Of a stretch of DNA of 64,000 bases, positions 55,012 to 63,964 are shown piece by piece. Position 1 is the stretch's first letter. Each line of letters opens with the position of its first letter. The DNA comes from Okeanomitos corallinicola TIOX110 (lineage in GTDB: Bacteria; Cyanobacteriota; Cyanobacteriia; Cyanobacteriales; Nostocaceae), in assembly GCF_038050375.1 (NCBI RefSeq), contig NZ_CP150886.1, positions 4,505,318 to 4,569,317 on the forward strand, in the 5' to 3' direction. The translations under genes were made by a program, and so were the position numbers. The notes under the pieces were generated by a model that made no database searches, was not told where the DNA came from, and saw only the letters and a program-made list of their open reading frames with translations.

Positions 55012-56331
55012 ATGATTCCATCTCAAAAGACTTACCTGTTGTTAATTGCTGGAATGTTAATCTCCCCAATTTTATCTATGATTTTGGGTGTTTACCAAAC
55101 CTTGATCCTAACTTTATTATGTGATGTTGTGGTTTTAGGATTGATGGTTATTGATAGTTTGCAAGTAAGAAAAAATCGGGTAAAAATTAGTCGGGAATTG
55201 CCTTTACGTTTATCTATTGGTCGTGATAATCCGGTATTGTTCAAGATAGAATCAGGAAATACAAACTCGGTTGTACAAATTCGAGATTATTATCCAACGG
55301 ATTTTACTGTTTCTACACCTACTCTTAATGCTAATCTTTCTGCACATGAAACTCAAGAATTAACTTACACTGTCAACCCAAAACAACGAGGAGAATTTCC
55401 TTGGGGAAATATGCAAATTAGACAGCTAGGAAATTGGGGTTTAGGATGGCATGATTGGCAAATACCCCAAGATACAAAAGTAAAAGTATATCCTGATTTA
55501 ATGGGTTTGCGATCGCTCTCAATTCGTCTGACCTTACAATCTTCTGGTTCTATTCGCAAAGTTCGCCAAATGGGAATAGGTACAGAATTTGCAGAACTGC
55601 GGAATTATCGCAATGGTGATGATTTAAGGTTTGTGGATTGGAAAGCCACCGCTAGACGTAGTTACGCTAACATGGGTCCCCTGGTGAGGGTTTTAGAACC
55701 AGAACAGGAACAAACCCTATTGATATTATTAGATCGTGGTCGTTTGATGACTGCCAGAGTTCAGGGTTTACAACGATTTGACTGGGGTTTAAATACTACA
55801 TTATCCCTAGCATTAGCAGGTTTACATCGTGGCGATCGCGTCGGTGTAGCTGTTTTTGATCGGCAAATACATTCCTGGATACCCCCAGAACGGGGACAAA
55901 ATCATCTCAACCGCTTAATAGATAGACTCACACCGATTGAACCTGTATTATTAGAATCTGATTATTTAGGTGCTGTTACTCATGTGGTTCAACAGCAAAC
56001 CCGCAGAGCTTTAGTAGTGATAATTACTGATTTAGTGGATATGACTGCTTCTTCGGAATTACTGGCAGCTTTATCTAAATTAGCACCTCGTTATTTACCC
56101 TTTTCTGTCACTCTGCGTGATCCGCAAATTGATACAATTGCACACACATCTACTGGAAATATTACAACTGCCTATACCCGTGCAGTGTCTTTAGATTTAT
56201 TAGCACAAAGACAAGTTGCTTTTGCTCAGTTAAAACAACGAGGTGTTCTGGTTTTGGACGCACCAGCAAATCAAATTTCTGATCAATTAGTTGAGCGATA
56301 TTTGCAACTAAAAGCTCGTAATCAACTATAG
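55012..56331 (+). CDS. DUF58 domain (VWA-like) protein
   Basis: A 439-residue protein with two N-terminal helices (LLLIAGMLISPILSMILGVY; LTLLCDVVVLGLMVIDSLQV), a beta-rich middle and the DUF58 core GTEFAELRNYRNGDDLRFVD followed by WKATARR. A VWA-like domain follows (TLLILLDRGRLMTARVQGLQ). The likely partner of the MoxR ATPase encoded upstream. Last gene of the operon. Confidence 0.9.
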   Translation: MIPSQKTYLLLIAGMLISPILSMILGVYQTLILTLLCDVVVLGLMVIDSLQVRKNRVKISRELPLRLSIGRDNPVLFKIESGNTNSVVQIRDYYPTDFTVSTPTLNANLSAHETQELTYTVNPKQRGEFPWGNMQIRQLGNWGLGWHDWQIPQDTKVKVYPDLMGLRSLSIRLTLQSSGSIRKVRQMGIGTEFAELRNYRNGDDLRFVDWKATARRSYANMGPLVRVLEPEQEQTLLILLDRGRLMTARVQGLQRFDWGLNTTLSLALAGLHRGDRVGVAVFDRQIHSWIPPERGQNHLNRLIDRLTPIEPVLLESDYLGAVTHVVQQQTRRALVVIITDLVDMTASSELLAALSKLAPRYLPFSVTLRDPQIDTIAHTSTGNITTAYTRAVSLDLLAQRQVAFAQLKQRGVLVLDAPANQISDQLVERYLQLKARNQL

Positions 56332-56835
56332 GAATTATCCTAATTAGTCAACTAAACCCTGACAATTATATGTGACTAATTAATACCCTAGTAGATATGA
56401 ATTCAAATACAAATTTGATAATTATCTCCCAAGATAGATAATTTTTTTTTTATTTCTAGTAATATTAAGCCAGAAAATAGTTAGGAAAATATCAAATGCA
56501 GTTTCTTCAATTTGCGATACAGGAGATTGCTATCAGCATTCAGATTTGTATTTTTGGTTTTCGTTTACGCTTCAATATTATTCTTTAATATTTCCCTAGA
56601 TACCAATTTAATGTGAGGCTATACATAAAAACCCATTAATTATTCTGGATATTTTATCCTCTCTAGCTTTATAAAGAATTGGTATGACTACTTTTAGATT
56701 TTACAAGTCAATCTTGTTCTCTATCGTAGGGTAGAAATTGAATTGTAAATTTATATTACCTGTGATTGATGCAGATCATGGCAATATTTTGAGACATTGT
56801 ATGCAGATGCAACGAAAGACACACAGGTAATATTT
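56332..56835. other. Intergenic leader of the Dps gene
   Basis: About 500 AT-rich bases. No ORF other than an extension of the Dps frame and no recognised repeat or RNA. Promoter elements for a stress-induced Dps gene are expected but not identified. Confidence 0.4.
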
Positions 56836-57369
56836 ATGAATATCAACAGAATCAATATTGGCTTAACAGATGAACAACGTTACGGCGTGATCAATTTGTT
56901 AAACCAAGACCTGGCCGATTCTTATGTACTATTAGTGAAAACTAAAAAATATCATTGGGATGTTGTTGGGCCACAATTCCGCACATTGCATGAGCTATGG
57001 GAAGAACAGTACCAAGAATTGAGTGAAAATATTGATAATTTAGCAGAAAGAGTTAGGACTTTGGGTGGTTATCCAACCAGTACAATGGCGGGATTTTTAC
57101 AAATTACAACCTTGAAAGAACATACTGGAGAAATTCCCACATCAACAGGAATGGTAACTCAATTAATAGAGGATCATGAGCAAATTATCCGCAATTTACG
57201 GAATCATATAGATAGATGTGGTGATGAGTTTCATGATCAAGTATCTGCTGACTTTTTGACTGATTTAATGCAAGAACATGAAGAAATGGCTTGGATGTTA
57301 CGGTCATTCATTGAAGGACAAGGATTAGAACCAAATACAGCAGAAATTAAAATTCCTGTTGCTGTGTAA
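56836..57369 (+). CDS. dps: Dps family ferritin-like protein
   Basis: A 177-residue protein from MNINRINIGLTDEQRYGVIN (the upstream ATG at 56797 adds 13 unrelated residues). Dps signature: LLVKTKKYHWDVVGPQFRTL with the ferroxidase His/Asp, then WEEQYQELSENIDNLAERVR and GGYPTSTMAGFL, and a final helix DLMQEHEEMAWMLRSFIEGQ. It forms a dodecamer that oxidises and stores iron and protects DNA. Monocistronic. Confidence 0.93.
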   Translation: MNINRINIGLTDEQRYGVINLLNQDLADSYVLLVKTKKYHWDVVGPQFRTLHELWEEQYQELSENIDNLAERVRTLGGYPTSTMAGFLQITTLKEHTGEIPTSTGMVTQLIEDHEQIIRNLRNHIDRCGDEFHDQVSADFLTDLMQEHEEMAWMLRSFIEGQGLEPNTAEIKIPVAV

Positions 57370-57462
57370 TTAAAATTTAGCATTAGCTAATCTTGAGGCA
57401 GCCGGCTATTTTTTAATAGCAGCTATCCTGCTGTAATCATGATTAGTAAAAATTAGAAACCT

Positions 57463-57481
57463 CCTGAATTTTAAATTCAGG
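57463..57481. repeat. CCTGAATTTTAAATTCAGG stem-loop
   Basis: A perfect palindromic stem in the leader of the ChaB-tailed gene, of the same type as the CTGGGAATGAATTCCCAG hairpin at 36875. It could be a dispersed repeat or terminate dps transcripts. Confidence 0.5.
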
Positions 57482-57523
57482 GACTAATTAAACCGCCAAA
57501 AAATAGATAAGGAGTCTGTATAC

Positions 57524-58291
57524 ATGACAGCCGAATATAAAGCCGAACGTACTATTTCCAGCATATTTAAAGAACAAAAACAAGTTGATAATATCATTCG
57601 CCGTTTACTAGATAAAGGTGTACCGAAAGATCATATTTCGGTCATGGGTAGGAATTTTGAGTCAGAAACCCGAATTTCTGGTTTTATCACCAAAAAGGAT
57701 GTGATTTTGGGTGGTTTGAGAACTGGCGCTGTTTTTGGTTCTCTGTTTGGTTCTTTCCTCAGCTTATTAACTGGTGTGGGAGTCTTATTTATTCCCTTTG
57801 TTGGCCCAATTGTCGCAGCAGGTCCTATCGGTGCAGTTTTATTAGGTGCTGCTAGTGGTGCGATTGCCGGTAGTGCAGGTGCTGGTTTGGTTTCTGTGTT
57901 AACTGCTTTGGGAATGCCAAAGGAAAAAGCTGCGGTTTATCAAACCCGTTTACAAGCTGGTGAGTTTTTATTAATGGCAGAAATTCCTAGCAATCGCAGC
58001 GGTGAATTTCAATTAATGTTTGAAAGTGCAGGTGGAGAAGAAATTCACACCATTGATAAACCATTATCTCGTCCTTGTACTGGCCGCTGTAACAGTCCAG
58101 AAGATTTATCCCCAGAAGTTCGCACACACTTATCACCAGCAGCACAGCAGGTATTTATTCAGAAATATAATTCTGTCCTGGATAAAACCAGTGATGAGTT
58201 TACAGCAGAACAGTCTGCTTGGGATGTAATTCATCAACAGTTTGATGAAGATGAAAATGGTGTATTTTCAAAACAGAAAGTTGGCGTTTAA
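57524..58291 (+). CDS. Glycine-zipper membrane stress protein with C-terminal ChaB domain
   Basis: A 255-residue protein. Residues 1-55 resemble general-stress (GsiB/YflT-like) N-termini ([20 protein letters not shown]). Residues 65-135 are Gly/Ala-rich helices ([20 protein letters not shown]). From about 180 a ChaB-like domain follows ([20 protein letters not shown], then [15 protein letters not shown]). A ribosome site AAGGAG precedes the ATG. It follows dps on the same strand, suggesting a stress function (inference). Confidence 0.8.
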   Translation: MTAEYKAERTISSIFKEQKQVDNIIRRLLDKGVPKDHISVMGRNFESETRISGFITKKDVILGGLRTGAVFGSLFGSFLSLLTGVGVLFIPFVGPIVAAGPIGAVLLGAASGAIAGSAGAGLVSVLTALGMPKEKAAVYQTRLQAGEFLLMAEIPSNRSGEFQLMFESAGGEEIHTIDKPLSRPCTGRCNSPEDLSPEVRTHLSPAAQQVFIQKYNSVLDKTSDEFTAEQSAWDVIHQQFDEDENGVFSKQKVGV

Positions 58292-58342
58292 TAGCAAGTT
58301 GATTGGGGTTAGGAATATTTAAGATTCAATCCTGACTAAATT

Positions 58343-58360
58343 ACCAGAATTAAATCTGGT
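58343..58360. terminator. Hairpin after the ChaB-tailed gene
   Basis: ACCAGAATTAAATCTGGT forms a 7-bp stem (ACCAGAT/ATCTGGT-like, AT-rich loop) about 50 nt past the stop. No T run follows, so it is a weak terminator candidate between convergent genes. Confidence 0.3.
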
Positions 58361-58471
58361 ATCAATAATATTAGGGTGGGGAGATCCCATCTTAATTCAT
58401 TTTATTAAAAGTCAATAGATGCTCATAATCAAATTATTATTAATTTCATATTACTTTTATAGTGATTTCAT

Positions 58472-59017
58472 TTACAGTAATTTCAAATATTTAACTGGTA
58501 CATGATCTACTAACCAAACATCATTATCAGAACAGTAGAAAATATGACCAGCTTGCGACATTTTTGCAGCATTGACTATAAAGATTACAGGTTTTCCATG
58601 TCTTGCACCTACTATTTTAGCTGTACCAATATCAGATGATAGATGTACATGATGACGAGACATTTTAGCAAGTCCTGTTCGCAAAATTGATTCTACAGAA
58701 TTTTCTCCAGTACCGTGATAAAGTACATCTGGAGGTGTTAGGCGTTTTAATTGCAAATCAACTTCTGTACTATGTCCTTGATTAGCACGAATTAAAGTCA
58801 ATGTATCATCAAAACTAAAGCGTTTTTTATCATTGTTAATCACTACTTCTTTTAATTCTTCCAGAGTAATCATAAACTTATTTTTGGCACAAGCTGCTAA
58901 TAATTCATCTACAGCAACCCAACCACCATCAGCTAATTTTAAACCAATTTTTTCTGGTGTGTGACGTAGATGTTTACTCAGATATTTACTGATTTTAACT
59001 AAGCGATAATTATTCAT
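58472..59017 (-). CDS. kptA: RNA 2'-phosphotransferase (Tpt1/KptA)
   Basis: A 181-residue protein: VKISKYLSKHLRHTPEKIGL, then DGGWVAVDELLAACAKNKFM, YHGTGENSVESILRTGLAKM and RHHVHLSSDIGTAKIVGARH. This is the complete Tpt1/KptA pattern with the HGT and HVHLS motifs that bind NAD+. In eukaryotes it removes the 2'-phosphate left by tRNA splicing, using NAD+. The bacterial substrate is unsettled. Downstream of the receiver gene on the same strand. Confidence 0.93.
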   Translation of the reverse strand: MNNYRLVKISKYLSKHLRHTPEKIGLKLADGGWVAVDELLAACAKNKFMITLEELKEVVINNDKKRFSFDDTLTLIRANQGHSTEVDLQLKRLTPPDVLYHGTGENSVESILRTGLAKMSRHHVHLSSDIGTAKIVGARHGKPVIFIVNAAKMSQAGHIFYCSDNDVWLVDHVPVKYLKLL

Positions 59018-59134
59018 TGCTAAGTAAATTATAAGTTTTTCAGGCTTTGACTATGATGACTTTTTAAATAAAACCAAAAACAAATCATCAAACCAAGTAC
59101 ACAACTTTCTTTCCAAATTAATTTATCTTATTAA

Positions 59135-59575
59135 TTAAGTATTACCAAAATTGTGTAAATATTTATCTAACATTATTTGTACTGTTTCTATCCGAATAGG
59201 TTTAGAAATGTAGTCATTCATACCCGCTTGTAAACAAGATTCTTTGTCTCTTTCTTCCTCACTAGCTGTCATAGCAATGATAACAGGACGCTCATGCGAT
59301 TGCCAATATTCACAAATTTTTCTGGTTGCTTCTAAACCATCCATTTCTGGCATTTGTATATCCATGAATACTACATCATAGAATTGTTTTTGCAATGCTA
59401 ATATTGCCTCTTTACCATTACTGACTACATCGGGGGAGTAGCCTAATTTTTCTAAAATCCGCATAGAAATTTTTTGATTTACGCGGTTATCTTCTGCTAT
59501 CAGAATTTTTTTCACAGATAATACTTGAATTAATGGATAGGTTTTTGTGTTTAAAGGAGCTATAGCAATGGACAA
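59135..59575 (-). CDS. Stand-alone response-regulator receiver domain
   Basis: A 146-residue CheY-like receiver: ILIAEDNRVNQKISMRILEK (acid pair E28/D29), YDVVFMDIQMPEMDGLEATR (phosphoacceptor D72), VIIAMTASEEERDKESCLQA and MNDYISKPIRIETVQIMLDK (conserved Lys). The NRVNQK and DGLEATR wording is typical of the terminal receiver of hybrid kinases. The unusual N-terminal 20 residues and the repeat-rich upstream region suggest it may be a detached piece of one (inference). Confidence 0.87.
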   Translation of the reverse strand: MSIAIAPLNTKTYPLIQVLSVKKILIAEDNRVNQKISMRILEKLGYSPDVVSNGKEAILALQKQFYDVVFMDIQMPEMDGLEATRKICEYWQSHERPVIIAMTASEEERDKESCLQAGMNDYISKPIRIETVQIMLDKYLHNFGNT

Positions 59576-59596
59576 GGCGGTTAGGACATTAAAATG

Positions 59597-59658
59597 TAAC
59601 GCAGATAAACGCAGATAGGAAATAGATGAGTACCCGACTTCTGGGAGAAATCGGGGAT
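59597..59658. repeat. ACGCAGAT repeat and CCCGACTTCT inverted repeat
   Basis: GTAACGCAGATAAACGCAGA lies beside CCCGACTTCT-GGGAG-AAATCGGGG (59632-59658), a short relative of the 65-bp elements at 19602 and 19801. Located between the GTPase and receiver genes. Confidence 0.5.
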
Positions 59659-59662
59659 GTCA

Positions 59663-61561
59663 TTAAACCTGCTGAAGATAATAATTAAATCTTTCCCGTG
59701 TTTTTTCAATGGTTAAATCCTTTGTCCAATATTCTATCAACGCATGACCAAAAGCCCAAGCATTACTATCAGGATTTCCTTCATTTTCTAACAACAAAGG
59801 CCAAAGAGATAACAAATCAAATTTGCGAGTTTTATCAACATCTGTATTTAAAATGGGAAACAAATCATAAGCCATCTGCAATTTACCAATTACTATCGGC
59901 AATTGTTCCACTGGAATTTGTTCCGCTAATAAATAAGCAAGACTAGGTGAACCTGTGGATAAGGTAGAAATAAACTGCAAAACCGGACTTTTTAAAAAAG
60001 CGGTAATTCCTTGGGTGGTTGTCATTTGAAATGTGTAACGATCAATGATTTTTGCAGATTCATTAATCCGAGTTTCTAGATTCCGTAAAAAGCGAGTGAG
60101 TCGTAATTGTTTAGCCGGATCTATTGCTGCTAATAATCCTGTAGATAATGATTCTATATTCCAACTATTACGACCTATTTTTACATCGTTGGTAACAATT
60201 GGTAAAACTAAATTAGAGAAAGTTCCTAACTGTTGACTTCTATATCCTGTCGCTTCCCGAATTGAAATTTCTTTGGGTTTATTTCCTGTTTCCCAATTAT
60301 AAGGAGGTTGCCATTCTCGAATCGGACGCAGTTTATCTACTTGGTTAACAATGGTAATAATGGGTAAATCCTCAACTTCTTTTTCAATGTCTTCTAAAAA
60401 ATCTACATCCATTTGTAAAGCGGGATCTAAAGCTGGAGTTACTAATAATAATAAATCCGCTTTTCTGGCATAATCAATAACTAGATCTCGCAAATCTTCC
60501 CGGTTTACTTGTTCATAACCAGGAGTATCACAAAGATTTAAAGTTTCTCCAGTTTCGGTTTCCCAATTGTAGGTTTTAATTTTATCTGTGCTAGGTAAAA
60601 CGTCAACTGCTGCTAGTTCTGTTTGGAAAAGTGTATTAATTAAACTACTTTTTCCGGCACTTGTACGACCAACAATTAAAATATTCACAGGTTTTTTTTC
60701 TACCTGTTCTGGTGTTTCTGCTTGGGTGAGAAGTTCCCGTAAAGTTTGGGTTTTTGGTTGGGGTAATTCGGGAGTAGATAGTTCAATTTTCGTACCTGCA
60801 TAAAGAGAGATCGCTTGTTGGCATAAATTCCTAAAAGCAGCTTCTCTTAATACTTGATTGAGGTTGATTAATAGTTCTTGGGAAGCACGGTTACTTGTAC
60901 CTGCACTTAATTTTTTGGCGACCGCAGATACAGGGTTTAGAAACCATTTAGCAAAATTCCAAACTTTGATAAATTTCCGCGCTGATGGTTCTAGTTTCTG
61001 ATATGTTTGATATGCTTGATAAGCTTGTCCAACAGTAACTTGATTGAGAACAGGGGATAACTTACCCATCCATTTATCCATATCATCTACTGTCCCGCGA
61101 ATTAATCCATAAACTTCGGGGATATAAATGTTTAAAAGTGGATATTTAACTTCTGGGTTATAAATTTGAGAAATTGCAATTACTAATTCTTGACATCTTT
61201 GCCAAAATGTTTGTAAGTCTTCCCAAATTGGTGGGTCATTTTCAGCATCATTAATAACTTGTTTTAATGCTGTTTCTATTTTTTGGGTTTTGTCTTTTTC
61301 TATAGATTCTATATTATTTTCGTTGCTAGATTCTAATTCTTTTTGTACTTGTGCAAAGACATTTTCCATTTGATTAACTGGGGGTTTTGTCCATTTTACT
61401 AATAACCACCGCCAACCGACAAATATAATCGTAAAAATAGCCCAAATCCAACTTAATCCCCAAGTGTGAATTTGTATTCCTGCTGATATGAGGAGGAAGG
61501 TAATAATTACTGCTACGGGTGAGATGAGGATGATCAATTGCCAGGGTTTTAAACGTACCAT
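59663..61561 (-). CDS. Membrane-anchored Era/dynamin-like GTPase
   Basis: A 632-residue protein. Two N-terminal helices (LIILISPVAVIITFLLISAG; WGLSWIWAIFTIIFVGWRWL), a helical middle, then a GTPase domain: G1 ILIVGRTSAGKSSLINTLFQ near 299, G3 LCDTPGYEQVN and G4 TIVNQVDKLRP. A helical C-terminal region follows (TRLFRNLETRINESAKIIDR-like). It belongs to the YeeP/HSR1-type GTPases common in cyanobacteria. Role unknown, possibly membrane remodelling. Divergent from the deaminase operon. Confidence 0.85.
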   Translation of the reverse strand: MVRLKPWQLIILISPVAVIITFLLISAGIQIHTWGLSWIWAIFTIIFVGWRWLLVKWTKPPVNQMENVFAQVQKELESSNENNIESIEKDKTQKIETALKQVINDAENDPPIWEDLQTFWQRCQELVIAISQIYNPEVKYPLLNIYIPEVYGLIRGTVDDMDKWMGKLSPVLNQVTVGQAYQAYQTYQKLEPSARKFIKVWNFAKWFLNPVSAVAKKLSAGTSNRASQELLINLNQVLREAAFRNLCQQAISLYAGTKIELSTPELPQPKTQTLRELLTQAETPEQVEKKPVNILIVGRTSAGKSSLINTLFQTELAAVDVLPSTDKIKTYNWETETGETLNLCDTPGYEQVNREDLRDLVIDYARKADLLLLVTPALDPALQMDVDFLEDIEKEVEDLPIITIVNQVDKLRPIREWQPPYNWETGNKPKEISIREATGYRSQQLGTFSNLVLPIVTNDVKIGRNSWNIESLSTGLLAAIDPAKQLRLTRFLRNLETRINESAKIIDRYTFQMTTTQGITAFLKSPVLQFISTLSTGSPSLAYLLAEQIPVEQLPIVIGKLQMAYDLFPILNTDVDKTRKFDLLSLWPLLLENEGNPDSNAWAFGHALIEYWTKDLTIEKTRERFNYYLQQV

Positions 61562-61657
61562 TTTTTGATACCTGTTTTTGTTGTGGATGTTAGATTAATG
61601 ATTTATTATTTATGTTACCAGGGAAATAACGCCCCATAGTGGTGTTAGTATCATCAC

Positions 61658-62146
61658 ATGACAAATACGGAAGATAATTTCAACTATAAAGATGAAAATC
61701 TGATCAAGGAGAGGCTGCAAGAATCTGCTGCTCAAATTAGAGCAAAATACTTAAAAAGAGAATATCCTCACAGTAATGTTGCAATTGCTGAAATAAATAT
61801 TCAGAGTAATATAATTTTTTGTGTAGGTGCAACTGCTAAAGGGGGCAAAAAAAGTCCAATTCCTCAAAAACCTCAGCTAAAGTCAAAAGGAGGACAATTT
61901 GAGCCAACAATTGATCCTTATAGTGGACACTTAATGGATACAGATTCAGAATATAAGGTATTATCTGAAATAGCAGAGACTCTAGAAAAGTCATATAATA
62001 TTCATGTACAAGGAAACATTTATCTTTACACTGAACGACAACCATGCCAAAGTTGTGAAGGCGTGATTAAACAATTCCAGGATAAGTTTGCAAATCTAAA
62101 TTTAGAAGTCTTTTGGAATTATCCATATCCACCTGTTCAATCATAG
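61658..62146 (+). CDS. Toxin-type nucleic-acid deaminase domain protein
   Basis: A 162-residue protein. The C-terminal half has the zinc-deaminase layout: TDSEYKVLSEIAETLEKSYN (Asp-Ser-Glu in place of His/Cys-Ala-Glu) and ERQPCQSCEGVIKQFQDKFA (PCxxC). This is the pattern I associate with the BURPS668_1122-like toxin-deaminase family. The N-terminal 90 residues (EINIQSNIIFCVGATAKGGK) form the expected strands. No secretion signal or large toxin N-terminus is present, so it acts in the cytosol. First gene of a three-gene operon. Confidence 0.65.
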   Translation: MTNTEDNFNYKDENLIKERLQESAAQIRAKYLKREYPHSNVAIAEINIQSNIIFCVGATAKGGKKSPIPQKPQLKSKGGQFEPTIDPYSGHLMDTDSEYKVLSEIAETLEKSYNIHVQGNIYLYTERQPCQSCEGVIKQFQDKFANLNLEVFWNYPYPPVQS

Positions 62147-62204
62147 ACTCGAAACATTATATCAATAATCATCATATTGAAACAATTACAAGGATGTGAG
62201 ACTT

Positions 62205-63089
62205 ATGGTATTAATAGTAAAAGAAGTTAGGAATCTAAAAACAGATTTATCACAACTGAATATACCGGAAAAAATTCAAATTTTGTTTAATAAAATTAAG
62301 TTAGAACATTATGAAGAACTATATGAAGAAGACTCTGATGGTACAGTTTCATTGGAAGATACATTACAGGAAGTCTTAATATCACTGTCAGATAATAATG
62401 AAAGCTTAACTCATCTTCGCTACCTCTGGATGACACTGATCTTAACTCTAGTTGTAGAGCCTACTTTAAAATACTATCAGCCCAAAAATTTGCTGCCAAA
62501 ACATATTATTAATTTGATAGCGAATAGATTTATTACTATAATTAATAGTTCAATTAATAATACAAAACAATATGTTGGTGAATTTAGTACCGAAGAATTC
62601 TTAAAAGCTATCTCAAGAAATCAGAGTTCTTCTATTGAGAAAGAAATAGCAAACTTTCAAATACTTGATGAAGCATTAGATGTTTTTTATAATGCAATTA
62701 AAGTTATTAATTATGATCAGTCTTTACAATCTATTTTAAATATTTTAGATGATTGCTTAGAAGGTTATGCCATTTTCCCCGGTTCTTATGGTAGACGGGA
62801 GTTGTTTGACTGGTGGTTATTCGATGTTGTCCCCGCTAGTTATAATTTATTACCTCCTAAAATATTTTATGTAGTTGAAGGAGTAAAAAATAAAGAAGAA
62901 ATCAGATTCCGTCAAACTCAGTTGTTAGAAAAAATCAGTAAAGAAATCAGGTTTGCTCTACAAGAGTTAGCATCAAAGAAACACAATAATTACATTTTTT
63001 CCACTCCTAGTAAAATAAGTAGTAGATTATTTAAAAAGAGTAGTAAAATAGAATATCAATCAAAAATTCCTAAATTAGCCTATTCTTGA
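62205..63089 (+). CDS. Hypothetical helical protein, second gene of the deaminase operon
   Basis: A 294-residue, mostly helical protein from ATG 62205 behind AAGGATGTGAG. Landmarks: EDTLQEVLISLSDNNESLTH, YLWMTLILTLVVEPTLKYYQ and the conserved-looking AIFPGSYGRRELFDWWLFDV. The C-terminus is basic (SSRLFKKSSKIEYQSKIPKL). It lies between the deaminase and the third gene, 58 and 22 nt away. No family recognised. It could be an immunity or regulatory partner. Confidence 0.6.
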   Translation: MVLIVKEVRNLKTDLSQLNIPEKIQILFNKIKLEHYEELYEEDSDGTVSLEDTLQEVLISLSDNNESLTHLRYLWMTLILTLVVEPTLKYYQPKNLLPKHIINLIANRFITIINSSINNTKQYVGEFSTEEFLKAISRNQSSSIEKEIANFQILDEALDVFYNAIKVINYDQSLQSILNILDDCLEGYAIFPGSYGRRELFDWWLFDVVPASYNLLPPKIFYVVEGVKNKEEIRFRQTQLLEKISKEIRFALQELASKKHNNYIFSTPSKISSRLFKKSSKIEYQSKIPKLAYS

Positions 63090-63111
63090 TAAGGAGTGAA
63101 AAATAGATTTT

Positions 63112-63516
63112 ATGAGCGAAAACCAAAATCAAAGCCAAGACTTAATTAGTGCATTGGTGAAATCTCTCCAAAATGACAATTTTGAAGAAGACGAAGAAGA
63201 AATTGCTACAGAAAAGGAAATTTATGGAGCAGAATATATAACCCAACTACAAACAGCTTGTCAAAGTTTCCTCAAAAAAGAGACTTTTCAAGTTGGACAA
63301 TTAGTTAAATGGAAAGCAAACCTGAAAAATCGCAAATTTCCATATCAACATCAACCAGCTATTGTTGTCGAAATACTCGATCAACCTATTATCAGTGATG
63401 ATGAATCTGGTAGTCCCTATTTTCGAGAAAACCTCGATATCATTTTAGGAATTTTGGCCGATGACAATACATTCCTAACCTTTCACTACGATAGTCGAAG
63501 ATTTGAGGCTTACTAA
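63112..63516 (+). CDS. SH3-like beta-barrel protein, third gene of the deaminase operon
   Basis: A 134-residue protein. The N-terminus is acidic (NDNFEEDEEEIATEKEIYGA). The C-terminal domain has an SH3/KOW-like pattern: FQVGQLVKWKANLKNRKFPY, PAIVVEILDQPIISDDESGS and DIILGILADDNTFLTFHYDS, then RRFEAY. I recall similar uncharacterised proteins in diverse bacteria. Starts 22 nt after the preceding gene, clearly one operon. Confidence 0.65.
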   Translation: MSENQNQSQDLISALVKSLQNDNFEEDEEEIATEKEIYGAEYITQLQTACQSFLKKETFQVGQLVKWKANLKNRKFPYQHQPAIVVEILDQPIISDDESGSPYFRENLDIILGILADDNTFLTFHYDSRRFEAY

Positions 63517-63727
63517 ATCACAATCTATTAATCTAATTTACTATCAAATAAAATTATCAATTATATAATATGTTTTTATAAATTTTGCGCTTATTTACAT
63601 TTGATCGCGATTAAATTTTTATTTTATGCAACCAATTGTCAGGGAATCTCTACGGGGATCGCTAAGTATTAATTAAACCTTATCTCACTACAGCACCGCA
63701 TATATAATATAACCTTGTAAACAAGTG

Positions 63728-63964
63728 TTAAGAAATTCTTATTAAAAAATATTGCAATCCCTTGATTTCATTGCTAACGTGTGTATTGTCAACGTACTGG
63801 TAAAAGCTCGGATCAAAGAGAGGAAAAACCGATGCACTATATATGCCTTGCCAGTCAATAGTGATGACAAACCTTTTGTAGTAACGAGAAATTTCTACTT
63901 GATCAGCAATGGAGGGGTATTGCAAATAAGTCATAGAAAAATCTCGTGTAAATAGAATTACCAT
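63728..63964 (-). CDS. Doubtful small ORF at the right edge
   Basis: A 78-residue frame (MTYLQYPSIADQVEISRYYK, then RFVITIDWQGIYSASVFPLF). The opposite strand is also open here. No family or ribosome site was recognised. It may be a gene fragment. The adjacent 63517-63727 stretch is AT-rich and holds nothing recognisable. Confidence 0.25.
   Translation of the reverse strand: MVILFTRDFSMTYLQYPSIADQVEISRYYKRFVITIDWQGIYSASVFPLFDPSFYQYVDNTHVSNEIKGLQYFLIRIS

Noticed and set aside
63752-63955. Plus-strand 67-residue ORF at the right edge
   Set aside because: Overlaps the opposite ORF completely and shows no recognisable motif; neither is convincing and the minus-strand frame is only slightly better.
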